Positions 26,620 to 34,954 of a stretch of 64,000 nt of DNA are shown piece by piece. Source of the DNA: Flavimobilis soli (GTDB taxonomy: Bacteria > Actinomycetota > Actinomycetes > Actinomycetales > Cellulomonadaceae); NCBI RefSeq assembly GCF_002564025.1, contig NZ_PDJH01000001.1, positions 124,001-188,000 on the forward strand, written 5' to 3'. The position numbers and the translations under genes are program-made. How positions within the stretch are numbered: the first letter of the stretch is position 1; each line of letters starts with the position of its first letter. The notes beneath the pieces were generated by a model. The model was not told the origin of the DNA and made no database searches. It saw only the letters and a list, made by a program, of their open reading frames with translations.

Positions 26620-26901
26620 TCAGTCTCCGAGGCCGAGGTCGAACGCGTGGTCGAGGTCGTCGGCGGAGTACGTGCGGAACGCGAGGTTGGTCAGCGTCCG
26701 TGTGATGCCGGGGACCTTGTTGACGCCGTCGGCGATGACCTCGGCGAGCTCCTCGTGGCTGTGCACACGGACGATCGCGACGAGGTCGTTGTCGCCGGTG
26801 ACGGAGTAGACCTCGCTCACGCCGTCGATCGCCGTGACGGCCGCAGCGACCTCGGGGATCTGTGCGGGGATGGCGTCGATCATGACGAACGCGGTGATCA
26901 T
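26620..26901 (-). CDS. Lrp/AsnC-type ligand-binding (RAM) domain protein
   Basis: A 93-residue stand-alone RAM domain with no helix-turn-helix: MITAFVMIDAIPAQIPEVA, GVSEVYSVTGDNDLVAIVRV, and a C-terminal GITRTLTNLAFRTYS. Such domains bind amino acids or oligomerise Lrp-type regulators; on its own it may sense a metabolite or modulate a partner. The ATG overlaps the stop of the upstream nuclease gene by 4 bases, so they form an operon. Confidence 0.88.
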   Translation of the reverse strand: MITAFVMIDAIPAQIPEVAAAVTAIDGVSEVYSVTGDNDLVAIVRVHSHEELAEVIADGVNKVPGITRTLTNLAFRTYSADDLDHAFDLGLGD

Positions 26902-28967
26902 CGGGGTGTCCTCTCGTGGCGCGCGGCCGGGGCCGTGCCGGCAGTCTCGAGGACCATCCTGCCAGGCCGAGCGCCTACGGGGACGGGTGCGACGTCGTGG
27001 CGCGTCCGGTCGTCGTCCCCGATCGTCGCCGTCGTAGCGCGACCTCGGCGAGCCTGGTCGCTGACCGTCGCGTAAGACTGGGCGCCGCGTACCGCACACG
27101 TAGCCGGACGGGTGGTCCGCACGAGGCGCACGTGAGGGTCGGCGAGCCAGTCGAGGAGGATGAGCGTCTCCTCGGGGTGGGCCGCTGTCGCGGGGGCGAC
27201 AGGTGGGTCCACGTGCTCTGCCGTGGCGGTCGCGGCGTCGATCGTCAGGTACGGATCGGTCCCGGCTGGCGCGACGGCGGTACCCGCGAGCCGCCCGTAC
27301 CGGACGACGACGATCTCCCAGCCGCCCGTTCCCGGGCCGCTCGGCACGCGGCGCGCGGCGACGAGCTCGGAGCACAGCGCGAGCTGCTGGAACCTCTCGC
27401 GGCGGGCGGTGCCCTCGAGGAACGCCGCGAGCCGGTCGCGCTCGGTCGCGGCCTGCTCGTAACGCTCCTCCTGGGCGAGGCGCGCGATACGCGCGAGCAT
27501 CGGCTCGACGACGGCCCCCGGCGACGTGGTGAAGGCGTTCAGGACCGCTCTGGCGGCGGCGTCGTGCTGCTCGCGCGCCGGGTCGCCCTCGGCGCCCTGC
27601 GGTGCCACGCACGGGCCGCTGCAGCGGCCGAGGTCGAGCAGCTGGCACGCGCTCGTGCCCGCGGGGGCGACGCGAGGCAGCCGCCGGGTGCACTGGCGCA
27701 GGTCGATCGCCCCCTGCACGGCCTCGACGGCGAGCTGCGCGGTGCGGCGGGAGAGGAACGGGCCGATGTGCACCGCTCCGGGCCGGCCCGACGGCTCGCC
27801 CAGCGCCCCACGCTGGCTCGCCCCCACGCCCGACCGGTCGGCAGGCTCCGTGCGGGAGACGTCCGCGCTCTCGCTCTGCCCCTCGACGCGCCCCACGGCC
27901 GGCGCCACGGACTCGGGCACGGTCCGGTTGACGACGCTCAGGCGCGGGTGGTCCTCGTCGGTGAGCCGGACCCAGGGCATGCGCTCGGGGAACCTCGAGC
28001 GTCGGTTGTACCTGGGGGAGTGCTGGGTGATCAGTCGGAGCTCGCGGACGCGTGCTTCGAGGCGCGTGGCGCACGGCACCGCGCTGACACGTTCGGCGAT
28101 GCGGAGCATCTCGGTCATCCGTCGGCGCTTCTCGGACGCGGTGAAGTAGCTCTGGACACGCTTGCGCACGTCGACCGACGTGCCGACGTAGAGCACCTCG
28201 TCGCCCGGGCCGTGGAACAGGTAGACGCCCGGCCCCGACGGGAGGCCTGCGGCGAGGCCCTTCTTGCGGCGTACCTCGGGCGGGACAGGGTCCGTCGCGG
28301 TCGTCAGGTCCTCGAGGTGCGTGATTCCCCAGGGGGCGAGACGGCCGAGCAGCGCGTGCAGCACGTCGACGGTCGCGCGGGCGTCGGCGAGAGCGCGGTG
28401 CTCGGGTGTCGTCGTCGCGCGGAACAGCGCGGCGAGCGTCGAGAGCTTGTGGTTGGGCGCCTCGTCGCGCGTGACGACGCGACGCGCGAGGGCGACCGTG
28501 TCGACGACCCGGTTGCCGGGCCAGGCGAGGTCCATCGCGGAGGCGGCCGCCTTGAGGTGCCCGATGTCGAAGCTGGCGTTGTGCGCGACGAGCACGGCCC
28601 CGTGGATGAACTCCCAGAAGCTCGGCAGCACCTCGCGGATACGCGGCGCGTCGACGACCATCGCCGTCGTGATCCCGGTGAGGACCGCGATGCGCGGAGG
28701 CACGGGCACGCCCGGGTTGACGAGCGTCTGGAACTCTCCGACGACCTCGCCGCCGCGGACCTTGACCGCACCGATCTCCGTGATCTCCTCGGCGCCGGGC
28801 TTGCCTCCCGTCGTCTCGAGGTCGAGCACGACGAAGGTGACCTCGTGCAGGGGCGTGCCGAGCTCGTCGAGGCCGAGCTGCACGGGCGTGCCGCCCGGAG
28901 TCGCTTCCGGGCGACGCAGCTGCGTCCCCGGGTGGTTGAGGGGCCGGGCGCCCAGGTCCTGTCGCAC
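26898..28967 (-). CDS. DEDDh exonuclease fused to UvrC-like GIY-YIG endonuclease
   Basis: A 689-residue fusion. The N-terminal exonuclease is of the DnaQ/epsilon type: motif I VVLDLETTG (D49, E51), motif II HNASFDIGHL, motif III HRALADARATVDVL. A UvrC-like GIY-YIG domain follows (GVYLFHGPGDEVLYVGTS, RKRVQSYF, then LEARVRELRLI with the catalytic-type Glu), then CSGPC and a UVR-like motif (EERYEQAATERDRLAAF). The likely role is DNA repair nuclease, similar to Rv2191, which also neighbours trpD. The start is uncertain; the GTG at 28967 has no clear Shine-Dalgarno, and a later GTG near residue 29 is an alternative. Confidence 0.88.
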   Translation of the reverse strand: MRQDLGARPLNHPGTQLRRPEATPGGTPVQLGLDELGTPLHEVTFVVLDLETTGGKPGAEEITEIGAVKVRGGEVVGEFQTLVNPGVPVPPRIAVLTGITTAMVVDAPRIREVLPSFWEFIHGAVLVAHNASFDIGHLKAAASAMDLAWPGNRVVDTVALARRVVTRDEAPNHKLSTLAALFRATTTPEHRALADARATVDVLHALLGRLAPWGITHLEDLTTATDPVPPEVRRKKGLAAGLPSGPGVYLFHGPGDEVLYVGTSVDVRKRVQSYFTASEKRRRMTEMLRIAERVSAVPCATRLEARVRELRLITQHSPRYNRRSRFPERMPWVRLTDEDHPRLSVVNRTVPESVAPAVGRVEGQSESADVSRTEPADRSGVGASQRGALGEPSGRPGAVHIGPFLSRRTAQLAVEAVQGAIDLRQCTRRLPRVAPAGTSACQLLDLGRCSGPCVAPQGAEGDPAREQHDAAARAVLNAFTTSPGAVVEPMLARIARLAQEERYEQAATERDRLAAFLEGTARRERFQQLALCSELVAARRVPSGPGTGGWEIVVVRYGRLAGTAVAPAGTDPYLTIDAATATAEHVDPPVAPATAAHPEETLILLDWLADPHVRLVRTTRPATCAVRGAQSYATVSDQARRGRATTATIGDDDRTRHDVAPVPVGARPGRMVLETAGTAPAARHERTPR

Positions 28968-29076
28968 GACGGTGACGCTATCGAGCCCCTCTGACAAGCC
29001 TGTGCTGAGGGCCGGACGCGCTGGCGGTTCCGGGCCCAGGTGCACGGATGCCGGGCCGAGGGCTGGGCCAGGACAG

Positions 29077-29119
29077 GACGACGGCCGCCCGCTCGCTGAG
29101 CGAGCAGGCGGCCGTCGTC
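29077..29119 (-). terminator. Terminator after the fadD15-like gene
   Basis: A 13-bp outer stem plus an inner GCTCG/CGAGC hairpin lies 7 bases past the stop of the acyl-CoA ligase gene. Confidence 0.8.
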
Positions 29120-29125
29120 GGAGCG

Positions 29126-30940
29126 TCAGGCGTTCGTCTGGACCTCGCTGTACAGCGCCTCGACCTCGTGCGCGAAGTCCTCGAGGACGACGTTGCGCTT
29201 CACCTTGAGCGACGGCGTCAGGTAGCCGTTGTCGATCGTGAAGTCGTTCTCGAGCACGCGGTACTTGCGGATCGACTCGGCGCGCGACACCGCCTTGTTG
29301 GCGCGGGCGATCGCCTTGTCGAGCGACTTCTGCACGTCCGCGTCTGCGAGCGCCTCCTGGAGCGACATCGCGGGCTTGCCCTGAGCGGAGAGCCAGCCCG
29401 GGAGCGCCTCGGTGTCGATCGTCAGGAGCGCGCCGATGAACGGACGGGCGTCGCCGACGACGACGCACTGGCTCACGAGGACGTGCGCACGCACGCGGTC
29501 CTCGAGCACTGCGGGTGCGACGTTCTTGCCGCCGGCGGTGACGATGAGCTCCTTCTTGCGGCCGGTGATGCGCAGGTAGCCGTCCTCGTCGAGCGAGCCG
29601 AGGTCTCCCGAGCGGAACCAACCGTCGACGAACGCCTCGGCGGTCGCCTCCGGGTTGTTGTGGTACCCGCGGAACACCTGCGGCCCCTGGATGAGCACCT
29701 CGCCGTCGGAGTCGATCCGGAAGGCCGCCCCGGGGAGCGGCGGGCCGACCGTCCCGATCTTCGGCTTGTCGGGCACGTTGACGCACGCGGGTGCCGTCGT
29801 CTCCGTGAGGCCGTACCCCTCGAGGACCTTGAGGCCGACGCCGCGGTAGAAGTGGCCGAGACGCTCGCCGAGGGCGGCGCCGCCGGAGATGGCCCACTCG
29901 GCCCGCCCGCCGAGCGCGGCGCGGATCTTCTTGAGGACGAGAGCGTCGGCGAGGCCGTGCTGGATCTTCAGACCGATGCCGGGGCCCTTCGGATCGTCGA
30001 GGGCACGCGAGTAGGCGATCGCGGTCGAGGCGGCCCAGTGGAAGATCTTGGCCTTGCCGCCGGCGATCGCCTTCTGCTCGGAGCTGTTGTAGACCTTCTC
30101 GAACACGCGGGGGACGGAGAGGATGTACGTCGGCTTGAACGCGGCGAGGTCGGGGAGGAGGGTCGCGGTGTCGGGCGTGTGGCCCAGCACGGAGTTCGCC
30201 GGGACGGTGAGCACCCCGATGAACCGCGCGAAGACGTGCGCGAGCGGCATGAACAGGAGCGTCCGGGACCCGGGGACGCCGACGATCTCGCGCAGGCGCG
30301 CGACGGCGTTGAGGGACAGCTCGACGAAGTTGCCGTGCGTCAGCTCGGCGCCCTTGGGGCGGCCGGTCGTGCCGGACGTGTAGATGATCGTCGCGAGATC
30401 GTCGAGGTTCGCGAGCGAGCGACGTCGTGCGATCTCCTCGTCGGGAACGTCCGCGCCCTCGCGGACGAGCGTGTCGATCGCGCCGTCGTCGATCACGAGG
30501 GTGCGGCCCAGCGACGGGGTCTTCTTCGCGACCGAGCGGACGGCCTCGGCGTGCGCCGTCGTCTCGACGACCGCGAGCCGGACGTCGGCGTCCGAGAGGA
30601 TCCACTGGACCTGCTTGGGCGACGAGGTCTCGTACATGGGTACGGTCACGGCGCCTGCGGCCCAGATCGCCCAGTCGAGGAGCGTCCACTCGTACCGGGT
30701 GCGCGACATGATGCCGACGGACTGCCCCGGCTCGATGCCCGCGGCGACGAGGCCCTTCGCCACGGCGACGACGCGCGCGTCGAACTCAGCGGCGGTGATC
30801 GAGCGCCACGGGGCGCCGTCGCCCTGCTTGACCTCGATGATCGCCTGCTGGCCGCGCTCGGCGACGCGCGTCGCGAGGAGGCTGTTGACGTTGGTCGACC
30901 GATCCGCCTCGACGAGGATCGGCGTACGTGATTCGCTCAT
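29126..30940 (-). CDS. Long-chain fatty acid-CoA ligase (FadD15-like)
   Basis: ATP-dependent acyl-CoA synthetase, 604 residues. The AMP-binding P-loop is YTSGTTGRPKGAELTH, followed by GYGLTETTAPACVN, the hinge GDLGSLDEDGYLRITGRKKELI and a C-terminal catalytic Lys region (LTPSLKVKRN). The insert-rich N-domain fits the long-chain (FACS) branch. ATG at 30940. The substrate is presumably membrane-lipid acyl chains. The M. tuberculosis counterpart by order is fadD15 (Rv2187). Confidence 0.92.
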   Translation of the reverse strand: MSESRTPILVEADRSTNVNSLLATRVAERGQQAIIEVKQGDGAPWRSITAAEFDARVVAVAKGLVAAGIEPGQSVGIMSRTRYEWTLLDWAIWAAGAVTVPMYETSSPKQVQWILSDADVRLAVVETTAHAEAVRSVAKKTPSLGRTLVIDDGAIDTLVREGADVPDEEIARRRSLANLDDLATIIYTSGTTGRPKGAELTHGNFVELSLNAVARLREIVGVPGSRTLLFMPLAHVFARFIGVLTVPANSVLGHTPDTATLLPDLAAFKPTYILSVPRVFEKVYNSSEQKAIAGGKAKIFHWAASTAIAYSRALDDPKGPGIGLKIQHGLADALVLKKIRAALGGRAEWAISGGAALGERLGHFYRGVGLKVLEGYGLTETTAPACVNVPDKPKIGTVGPPLPGAAFRIDSDGEVLIQGPQVFRGYHNNPEATAEAFVDGWFRSGDLGSLDEDGYLRITGRKKELIVTAGGKNVAPAVLEDRVRAHVLVSQCVVVGDARPFIGALLTIDTEALPGWLSAQGKPAMSLQEALADADVQKSLDKAIARANKAVSRAESIRKYRVLENDFTIDNGYLTPSLKVKRNVVLEDFAHEVEALYSEVQTNA

Positions 30941-31208
30941 GCTGACTCCAGTGGCAGGTGGGCGTGTGTAGGTGAGACTAGTGGTATCAGGTGCTTTGTG
31001 GGGGCATCGCGCCACTATCAGTTCTGATCGTCGCAGAGTTGAGACCTAGGTCCTACTCCCCACGGTCCCGACGCGCCGTGCTGGCCTGGCCAGACGCGTC
31101 GCGCAAGGGCCGGACGGGTACGTCTCTCGAGGCCCCGCGTGTGGCAGGCTTTGGGCGGCAACCCCGCGACGGGGCACGGCTCTTTTCGGAAAGCACGAGG
31201 ACAGACAT

Positions 31209-32159
31209 ATGTACGCGCTCGGTGTCGACATCGGTGGGACGAAGATCGCGGCGGGCGTCGTCGACGAGGACGGCAACCTGCTCGCGCAGGTGCGCAAGCC
31301 GACCGACCCGAGCGACGCGGCCAACATCGACCGCTCGATCGCCGAGGCCTACCAGGAGCTCTCGGCGTCGTACGAGATCTCCGCGATCGGACTCGCGGCC
31401 GCTGGCTTCTGCAGCCCGAAGCGTGACTCGGTCCTGTTCGGCACCAACATCGCGGCGTGGCGTGACTACCCGCTCGCGGCTCGCGTCGCCGAGCTGACGA
31501 ACCCGGCGATCCCCGTGGTCGTCGAGAACGACGCGAACGCGGCCGGCTGGGCCGAGTACCGTTTCGGCGCCGGTCGCGGCACGACGGACTTCCTCGTCCT
31601 GACGGTCGGCACGGGCCTCGGTGGCGCCGCTGTCGTGGGCGGTGAGCTCGTCCGAGGCCGCTACGGGATGGGCACCGAGGTCGGGCATATGCGCGTCGTC
31701 CCGGACGGCCGCTTCTGCGGCTGCGGCCAGGCGGGCTGCTGGGAGCAGTACTCGTCGGGCTCCGCGCTCGTCGCCGACGCACGCGCCGCGCTCGTCGCGC
31801 AGGCGGACCGCGCGGAGCGCCTGCTCGAGCTCGCGGGCGGCAACCCGCAGAACCTCACCGGCCCCATGGTGACGACGGCCGCGCACGAGGGTGACGCCCT
31901 CGCCATCGAGATCTTCGCGAACCTCGGCCAGTGGCTCGGCGCGGGTGCTGCGTCGCTCTCCGCGTTCATGGACCCCGAGGTCATCGCAATCGGCGGCGGC
32001 GTGTGCGACGCCGGCGCCGTCCTCCTCGACCCGACCGTCGCGTCGTTCGAGAAGCACCTCTCGGCGCGCACGCACCGCCCTGCGCTCGCGCGCATCGAGC
32101 TCGCGCGCCTCGGCAACGAGGCGGGCATGGTCGGCGCCGCCGACCTCGCGCGCCGCTGA
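31209..32159 (+). CDS. glk: ROK-family glucokinase
   Basis: Phosphorylates glucose at C6. The 316 residues show the phosphate-1 motif GVDIGGTKIAAGVVD, the catalytic-base segment VVENDANAAGWAEYRFGAGRG, TVGTGLGGAAVVGGELV, and the ROK zinc motif CGCGQAGCWEQY. ATG with GAGGA upstream. It stands as a single-gene unit with a strong terminator. Polyphosphate-dependent activity cannot be excluded from sequence alone. Confidence 0.92.
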   Translation: MYALGVDIGGTKIAAGVVDEDGNLLAQVRKPTDPSDAANIDRSIAEAYQELSASYEISAIGLAAAGFCSPKRDSVLFGTNIAAWRDYPLAARVAELTNPAIPVVVENDANAAGWAEYRFGAGRGTTDFLVLTVGTGLGGAAVVGGELVRGRYGMGTEVGHMRVVPDGRFCGCGQAGCWEQYSSGSALVADARAALVAQADRAERLLELAGGNPQNLTGPMVTTAAHEGDALAIEIFANLGQWLGAGAASLSAFMDPEVIAIGGGVCDAGAVLLDPTVASFEKHLSARTHRPALARIELARLGNEAGMVGAADLARR

Positions 32160-32169
32160 CGCGCACCCG

Positions 32170-32220
32170 ACGACGCGAGAGGCGCCGGCGACCCACGGTC
32201 GCCGGCGCCTCTCGCGTCGT
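32170..32220. terminator. Strong bidirectional terminator
   Basis: A perfect 24-bp stem with a CAC loop lies between glk and the convergent membrane-protein gene. Confidence 0.88.
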
Positions 32221-32222
32221 TC

Positions 32223-32789
32223 TCAGACCTCGTCGTCCGGCACGTGGTCGGGGTCGCGGCGGTGCGGCATGCGCCAGAGCAGGATCGTCACGCCGAGCAG
32301 CAGGACACCCGCCGTGATCTGGAGCCACAGCGTCGGCGTCGGCCGTGGACCGAAGATCGTCGCGAAGAGCGAGAGCGGCGCGAGGACCACCGCGATCCAC
32401 CCGAGCGTCAGGAACGGGTCGCCGCTGAGCAGCGGAGGAGGCTCGGGCGGCTCGAAGTGGCTCTGCTCGTCCTCGAGGTCGATCACGTCGTCGGACGCAG
32501 CGTGGTCCCTCGGTCCCAAGGGGCGGACGCCGGAGGCTGTCGGGAAGCGAGGTTCCCGCGGCGCGGGCCCCGTGGGCACCTCGCCGCCCCACGTCGGGTC
32601 CTGCTGGAGGTGGGCCACGATGCTCGCGAACCGCGCGTCGGTGTCGTCGCTGTCGCCGCTGGTCGTAGGCTCTTCGGGCGGCGTGGGAACCTCGTCGCGC
32701 TCGACGTCCTGAGCGTCCGGTTCGTCCGGACGGGAGTCGCGCGGCAGTTCCTCGCCATCGGGGTGCGGCGCTGCATTCGGTTCCGACAT
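32223..32789 (-). CDS. Hypothetical membrane protein with disordered acidic N-terminus
   Basis: 188 residues. The first ~125 are Pro/Asp/Glu-rich and probably disordered, with one helical-looking stretch (DARFASIVAHLQQDPTWGG). Two membrane helices follow (about 130-149 and 154-172) and a short charged tail RRDPDHVPDDEV. The SIVAHLQQDP segment resembles a motif seen in other actinobacterial membrane proteins of unknown function. ATG at 32789 follows a TAGAGT box by 7 bases, so it is probably leaderless. Divergent from plsC. Confidence 0.78.
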   Translation of the reverse strand: MSEPNAAPHPDGEELPRDSRPDEPDAQDVERDEVPTPPEEPTTSGDSDDTDARFASIVAHLQQDPTWGGEVPTGPAPREPRFPTASGVRPLGPRDHAASDDVIDLEDEQSHFEPPEPPPLLSGDPFLTLGWIAVVLAPLSLFATIFGPRPTPTLWLQITAGVLLLGVTILLWRMPHRRDPDHVPDDEV

Positions 32790-32796
32790 GCTGTTC

Positions 32797-32806
32797 ACTC
32801 TAGAGT
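32797..32806. promoter_or_regulatory. Symmetric -10 box, bidirectional promoter
   Basis: ACTCTAGAGT is a perfect palindrome giving TAGAGT on both strands. On the minus strand it lies 7 bases before an ATG, and on the plus strand 42 bases before plsC. One element could fire both ways. Confidence 0.55.
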
Positions 32807-32848
32807 CGGTAGTGCACCTCGCGAACGCAGGGCGCACGAGGAGGCAGG

Positions 32849-33643
32849 TTGTTCTACTGGTTGATGAAGCGCGTCTTCGCGGGGCCGTGGCTGAAGCTCT
32901 TCTTCAGGCCGTGGACGCGAGGGCTTGAGAACGTGCCCGCCGAGGGCGGCGCGATCCTCGCGAGCAACCACCTCGCGGTGATCGACTCCTTCGTCCTGCC
33001 TCTCGTGCTCGACCGCGAGATCGTGTTCATCGGAAAGTCGGAGTACTTCACGGGCACCGGCATCAAGGGGCGCCTGCAGGCGGGCTTCTTCCGCGGCGTC
33101 GGCACCATCCCTGTCGACCGTTCCGGAGGCAAGGCGAGCGAGGCGGCGCTCAACACAGGCCTCAAGCGCCTGCGCGAGGGCGGGCTCTTCGGGATCTACC
33201 CGGAAGGCACGCGCAGCCCCGACGGCCGCCTCTACCGCGGGAAGACGGGCGTCGCCCGCCTCGCGCTCGAGTCCGGCTGCCCGGTCGTCCCCGTCGCGAT
33301 GATCAACACCGAGGTCGCCCAGCCGCTGGGCAAGGTCATCCCGCGCCCGGTGCGGATCGGCATCGTCTTCGGCGAGCCGCTCGACTTCTCCCGGTACCAG
33401 GGCATGCAGGAGGACCGCTTCATCCTGCGCTCCGTGACCGACGAGATCATGTACTCGCTCATGCGCCTGTCGGGCCAGGAGTACGTCGACGTGTACGCCG
33501 CTACGCAGAAGGCCCGCCTCGCGGGGGGACAAAAGGCCGACGCCGGAGCGCCCACGTCAGGGCAGGCTCCTGGTGGGCGCCCGATCCCGGACGTCCAGGT
33601 TCCGGTACCTCCCTCTGAGGAACCGGGCACGTCAGTAGACTGA
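32849..33643 (+). CDS. plsC: 1-acylglycerol-3-phosphate O-acyltransferase (PlsC family)
   Basis: Acylates lysophosphatidic acid in phospholipid synthesis at the inner membrane face. The 264 residues contain the catalytic NHxxxxD (SNHLAVIDSFVLP), the block-III PEGTRSPDG, and a VPVAMINTEVAQP segment. A hydrophobic N-terminus (FYWLMKRVFAGPWLKLFF) anchors it, and the C-terminus is a Gly/Pro-rich tail. TTG start with GAGGAGG just upstream; an ATG five codons in is the alternative. It precedes pfp by 93 bases. Confidence 0.9.
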   Translation: MFYWLMKRVFAGPWLKLFFRPWTRGLENVPAEGGAILASNHLAVIDSFVLPLVLDREIVFIGKSEYFTGTGIKGRLQAGFFRGVGTIPVDRSGGKASEAALNTGLKRLREGGLFGIYPEGTRSPDGRLYRGKTGVARLALESGCPVVPVAMINTEVAQPLGKVIPRPVRIGIVFGEPLDFSRYQGMQEDRFILRSVTDEIMYSLMRLSGQEYVDVYAATQKARLAGGQKADAGAPTSGQAPGGRPIPDVQVPVPPSEEPGTSVD

Positions 33644-33736
33644 TGCGAGTGTGCGCGACGACGTCGCGGCGCACGCGCAGATCCACCGCCCGCCCCGGCA
33701 CCGCTGTGAGCGCGGGCTCGATGAGAGGTTGATGTG

Positions 33737-34954
33737 ATGGCGGTACGCCGCGTTGCCCTGCTGACCGCGGGCGGGTTCGCCCCCTGCCTGTCCTCCGCCG
33801 TCGGCGGCCTGATCGAGCGATACACGGAGGTCGCCCCCGAGGTCGAGATCATCGCCTACCAGCACGGCTACCACGGCCTGCTGACGGGGACGAAGATCGT
33901 CGTCGACGCCGAGGGTCGCGCCAAGGCTGGCATCCTGCACAAGTTCGGTGGCTCGCCGATCGGCAACAGCCGCGTCAAGCTCACCAACGCGGCCGACTGC
34001 GTCAAGCGCGGCCTCGTCAAGGAGGGGCAGGACCCGCTGCAGGTCGCTGCCGAGCAGCTCAAGGCCGACGGCGTCGACGTCCTGCACACGATCGGTGGCG
34101 ACGACACCAACACGACGGCCGCCGACCTGGCTGCGTACCTCCACGAGAACGACTACGAGCTGACCGTCGTGGGCCTGCCCAAGACGATCGACAACGACGT
34201 CGTGCCGATCCGCCAGTCGCTCGGCGCCTGGACTGCCGCCGAGGAGGCCGCGGGCTTCGCTGCCAACGTCATCGGCGAGCACCGCTCCGGCCCGCGCATG
34301 CTGATCGTGCACGAGGTCATGGGCCGTCACTGCGGCTGGCTGACCGCCGCCGCTGCCGCCGAGTACCGCAAGTGGCTCGACCAGCAGGAGTGGGTGCCGA
34401 GCCTGGGCCTGACGCGTGAGCGCTGGGACATCCACGCAGTCTTCGTGCCCGAGCTCGCTCTCGACATCGAGGCCGAGGCGAAGCGCCTGCGCACCGTCAT
34501 GGACGAGGTCGGCAACGTCAACATCTTCCTGTCCGAGGGTGCTGGCATGCACGAGATCGTCGCGCAGCTCGAGGCCTCGGGCGCCGAGGTCCAGCGTGAC
34601 CCGTTCGGCCACGTCAAGCTCGACACGATCAACCCGGGCCAGTGGTTCGCGAAGCAGTTCGCGGAGCTCCTCGGCGCCGAGAAGACGATGGTCCAGAAGT
34701 CGGGCTACTACTCGCGCGCCGCGGCCGCGAACCCCGAGGACCTGCGCCTGATCAAGTCCATGACGGACTACGCGGTCGAGGCTGCCCTGCGCGGCGAGTC
34801 CGGCGTCATCGGCCACGACGAGGAGAACGGCGACCGCCTGCGGGCGATCGAGTTCCCGCGCATCGCCGGCGGCAAGGCGTTCGACGTCTCGCAGCAGTGG
34901 TTCCAGGACCTCCTCGCCGGTATCGGCCAGAGCGCGGTGCCTGCACAGTCATGA
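33737..34954 (+). CDS. pfp: Pyrophosphate-dependent 6-phosphofructokinase
   Basis: Reversibly phosphorylates fructose 6-phosphate. The 405-residue protein has the GGDDTN motif (TIGGDDTNTTAADL); Asp in place of the Gly of GGDGS marks PPi-type enzymes. The active-site PKTIDNDV contains the Lys typical of PPi enzymes, where ATP enzymes have PGTIDND. MGRHCGWLTAAAA binds the sugar phosphate. ATG at 33737 has AGAGG at 8 bases; a GTG one codon earlier is possible. Its stop overlaps the DAHP synthase start by 4 bases, tying glycolysis to the shikimate entry step. Confidence 0.92.
   Translation: MAVRRVALLTAGGFAPCLSSAVGGLIERYTEVAPEVEIIAYQHGYHGLLTGTKIVVDAEGRAKAGILHKFGGSPIGNSRVKLTNAADCVKRGLVKEGQDPLQVAAEQLKADGVDVLHTIGGDDTNTTAADLAAYLHENDYELTVVGLPKTIDNDVVPIRQSLGAWTAAEEAAGFAANVIGEHRSGPRMLIVHEVMGRHCGWLTAAAAAEYRKWLDQQEWVPSLGLTRERWDIHAVFVPELALDIEAEAKRLRTVMDEVGNVNIFLSEGAGMHEIVAQLEASGAEVQRDPFGHVKLDTINPGQWFAKQFAELLGAEKTMVQKSGYYSRAAAANPEDLRLIKSMTDYAVEAALRGESGVIGHDEENGDRLRAIEFPRIAGGKAFDVSQQWFQDLLAGIGQSAVPAQS

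Noticed and set aside
28968..30689. 5' extension of the DEDDh nuclease frame across fadD
   Set aside because: The extended part is Arg/Gly/Asp low-complexity and overlaps the clear acyl-CoA ligase in another frame.
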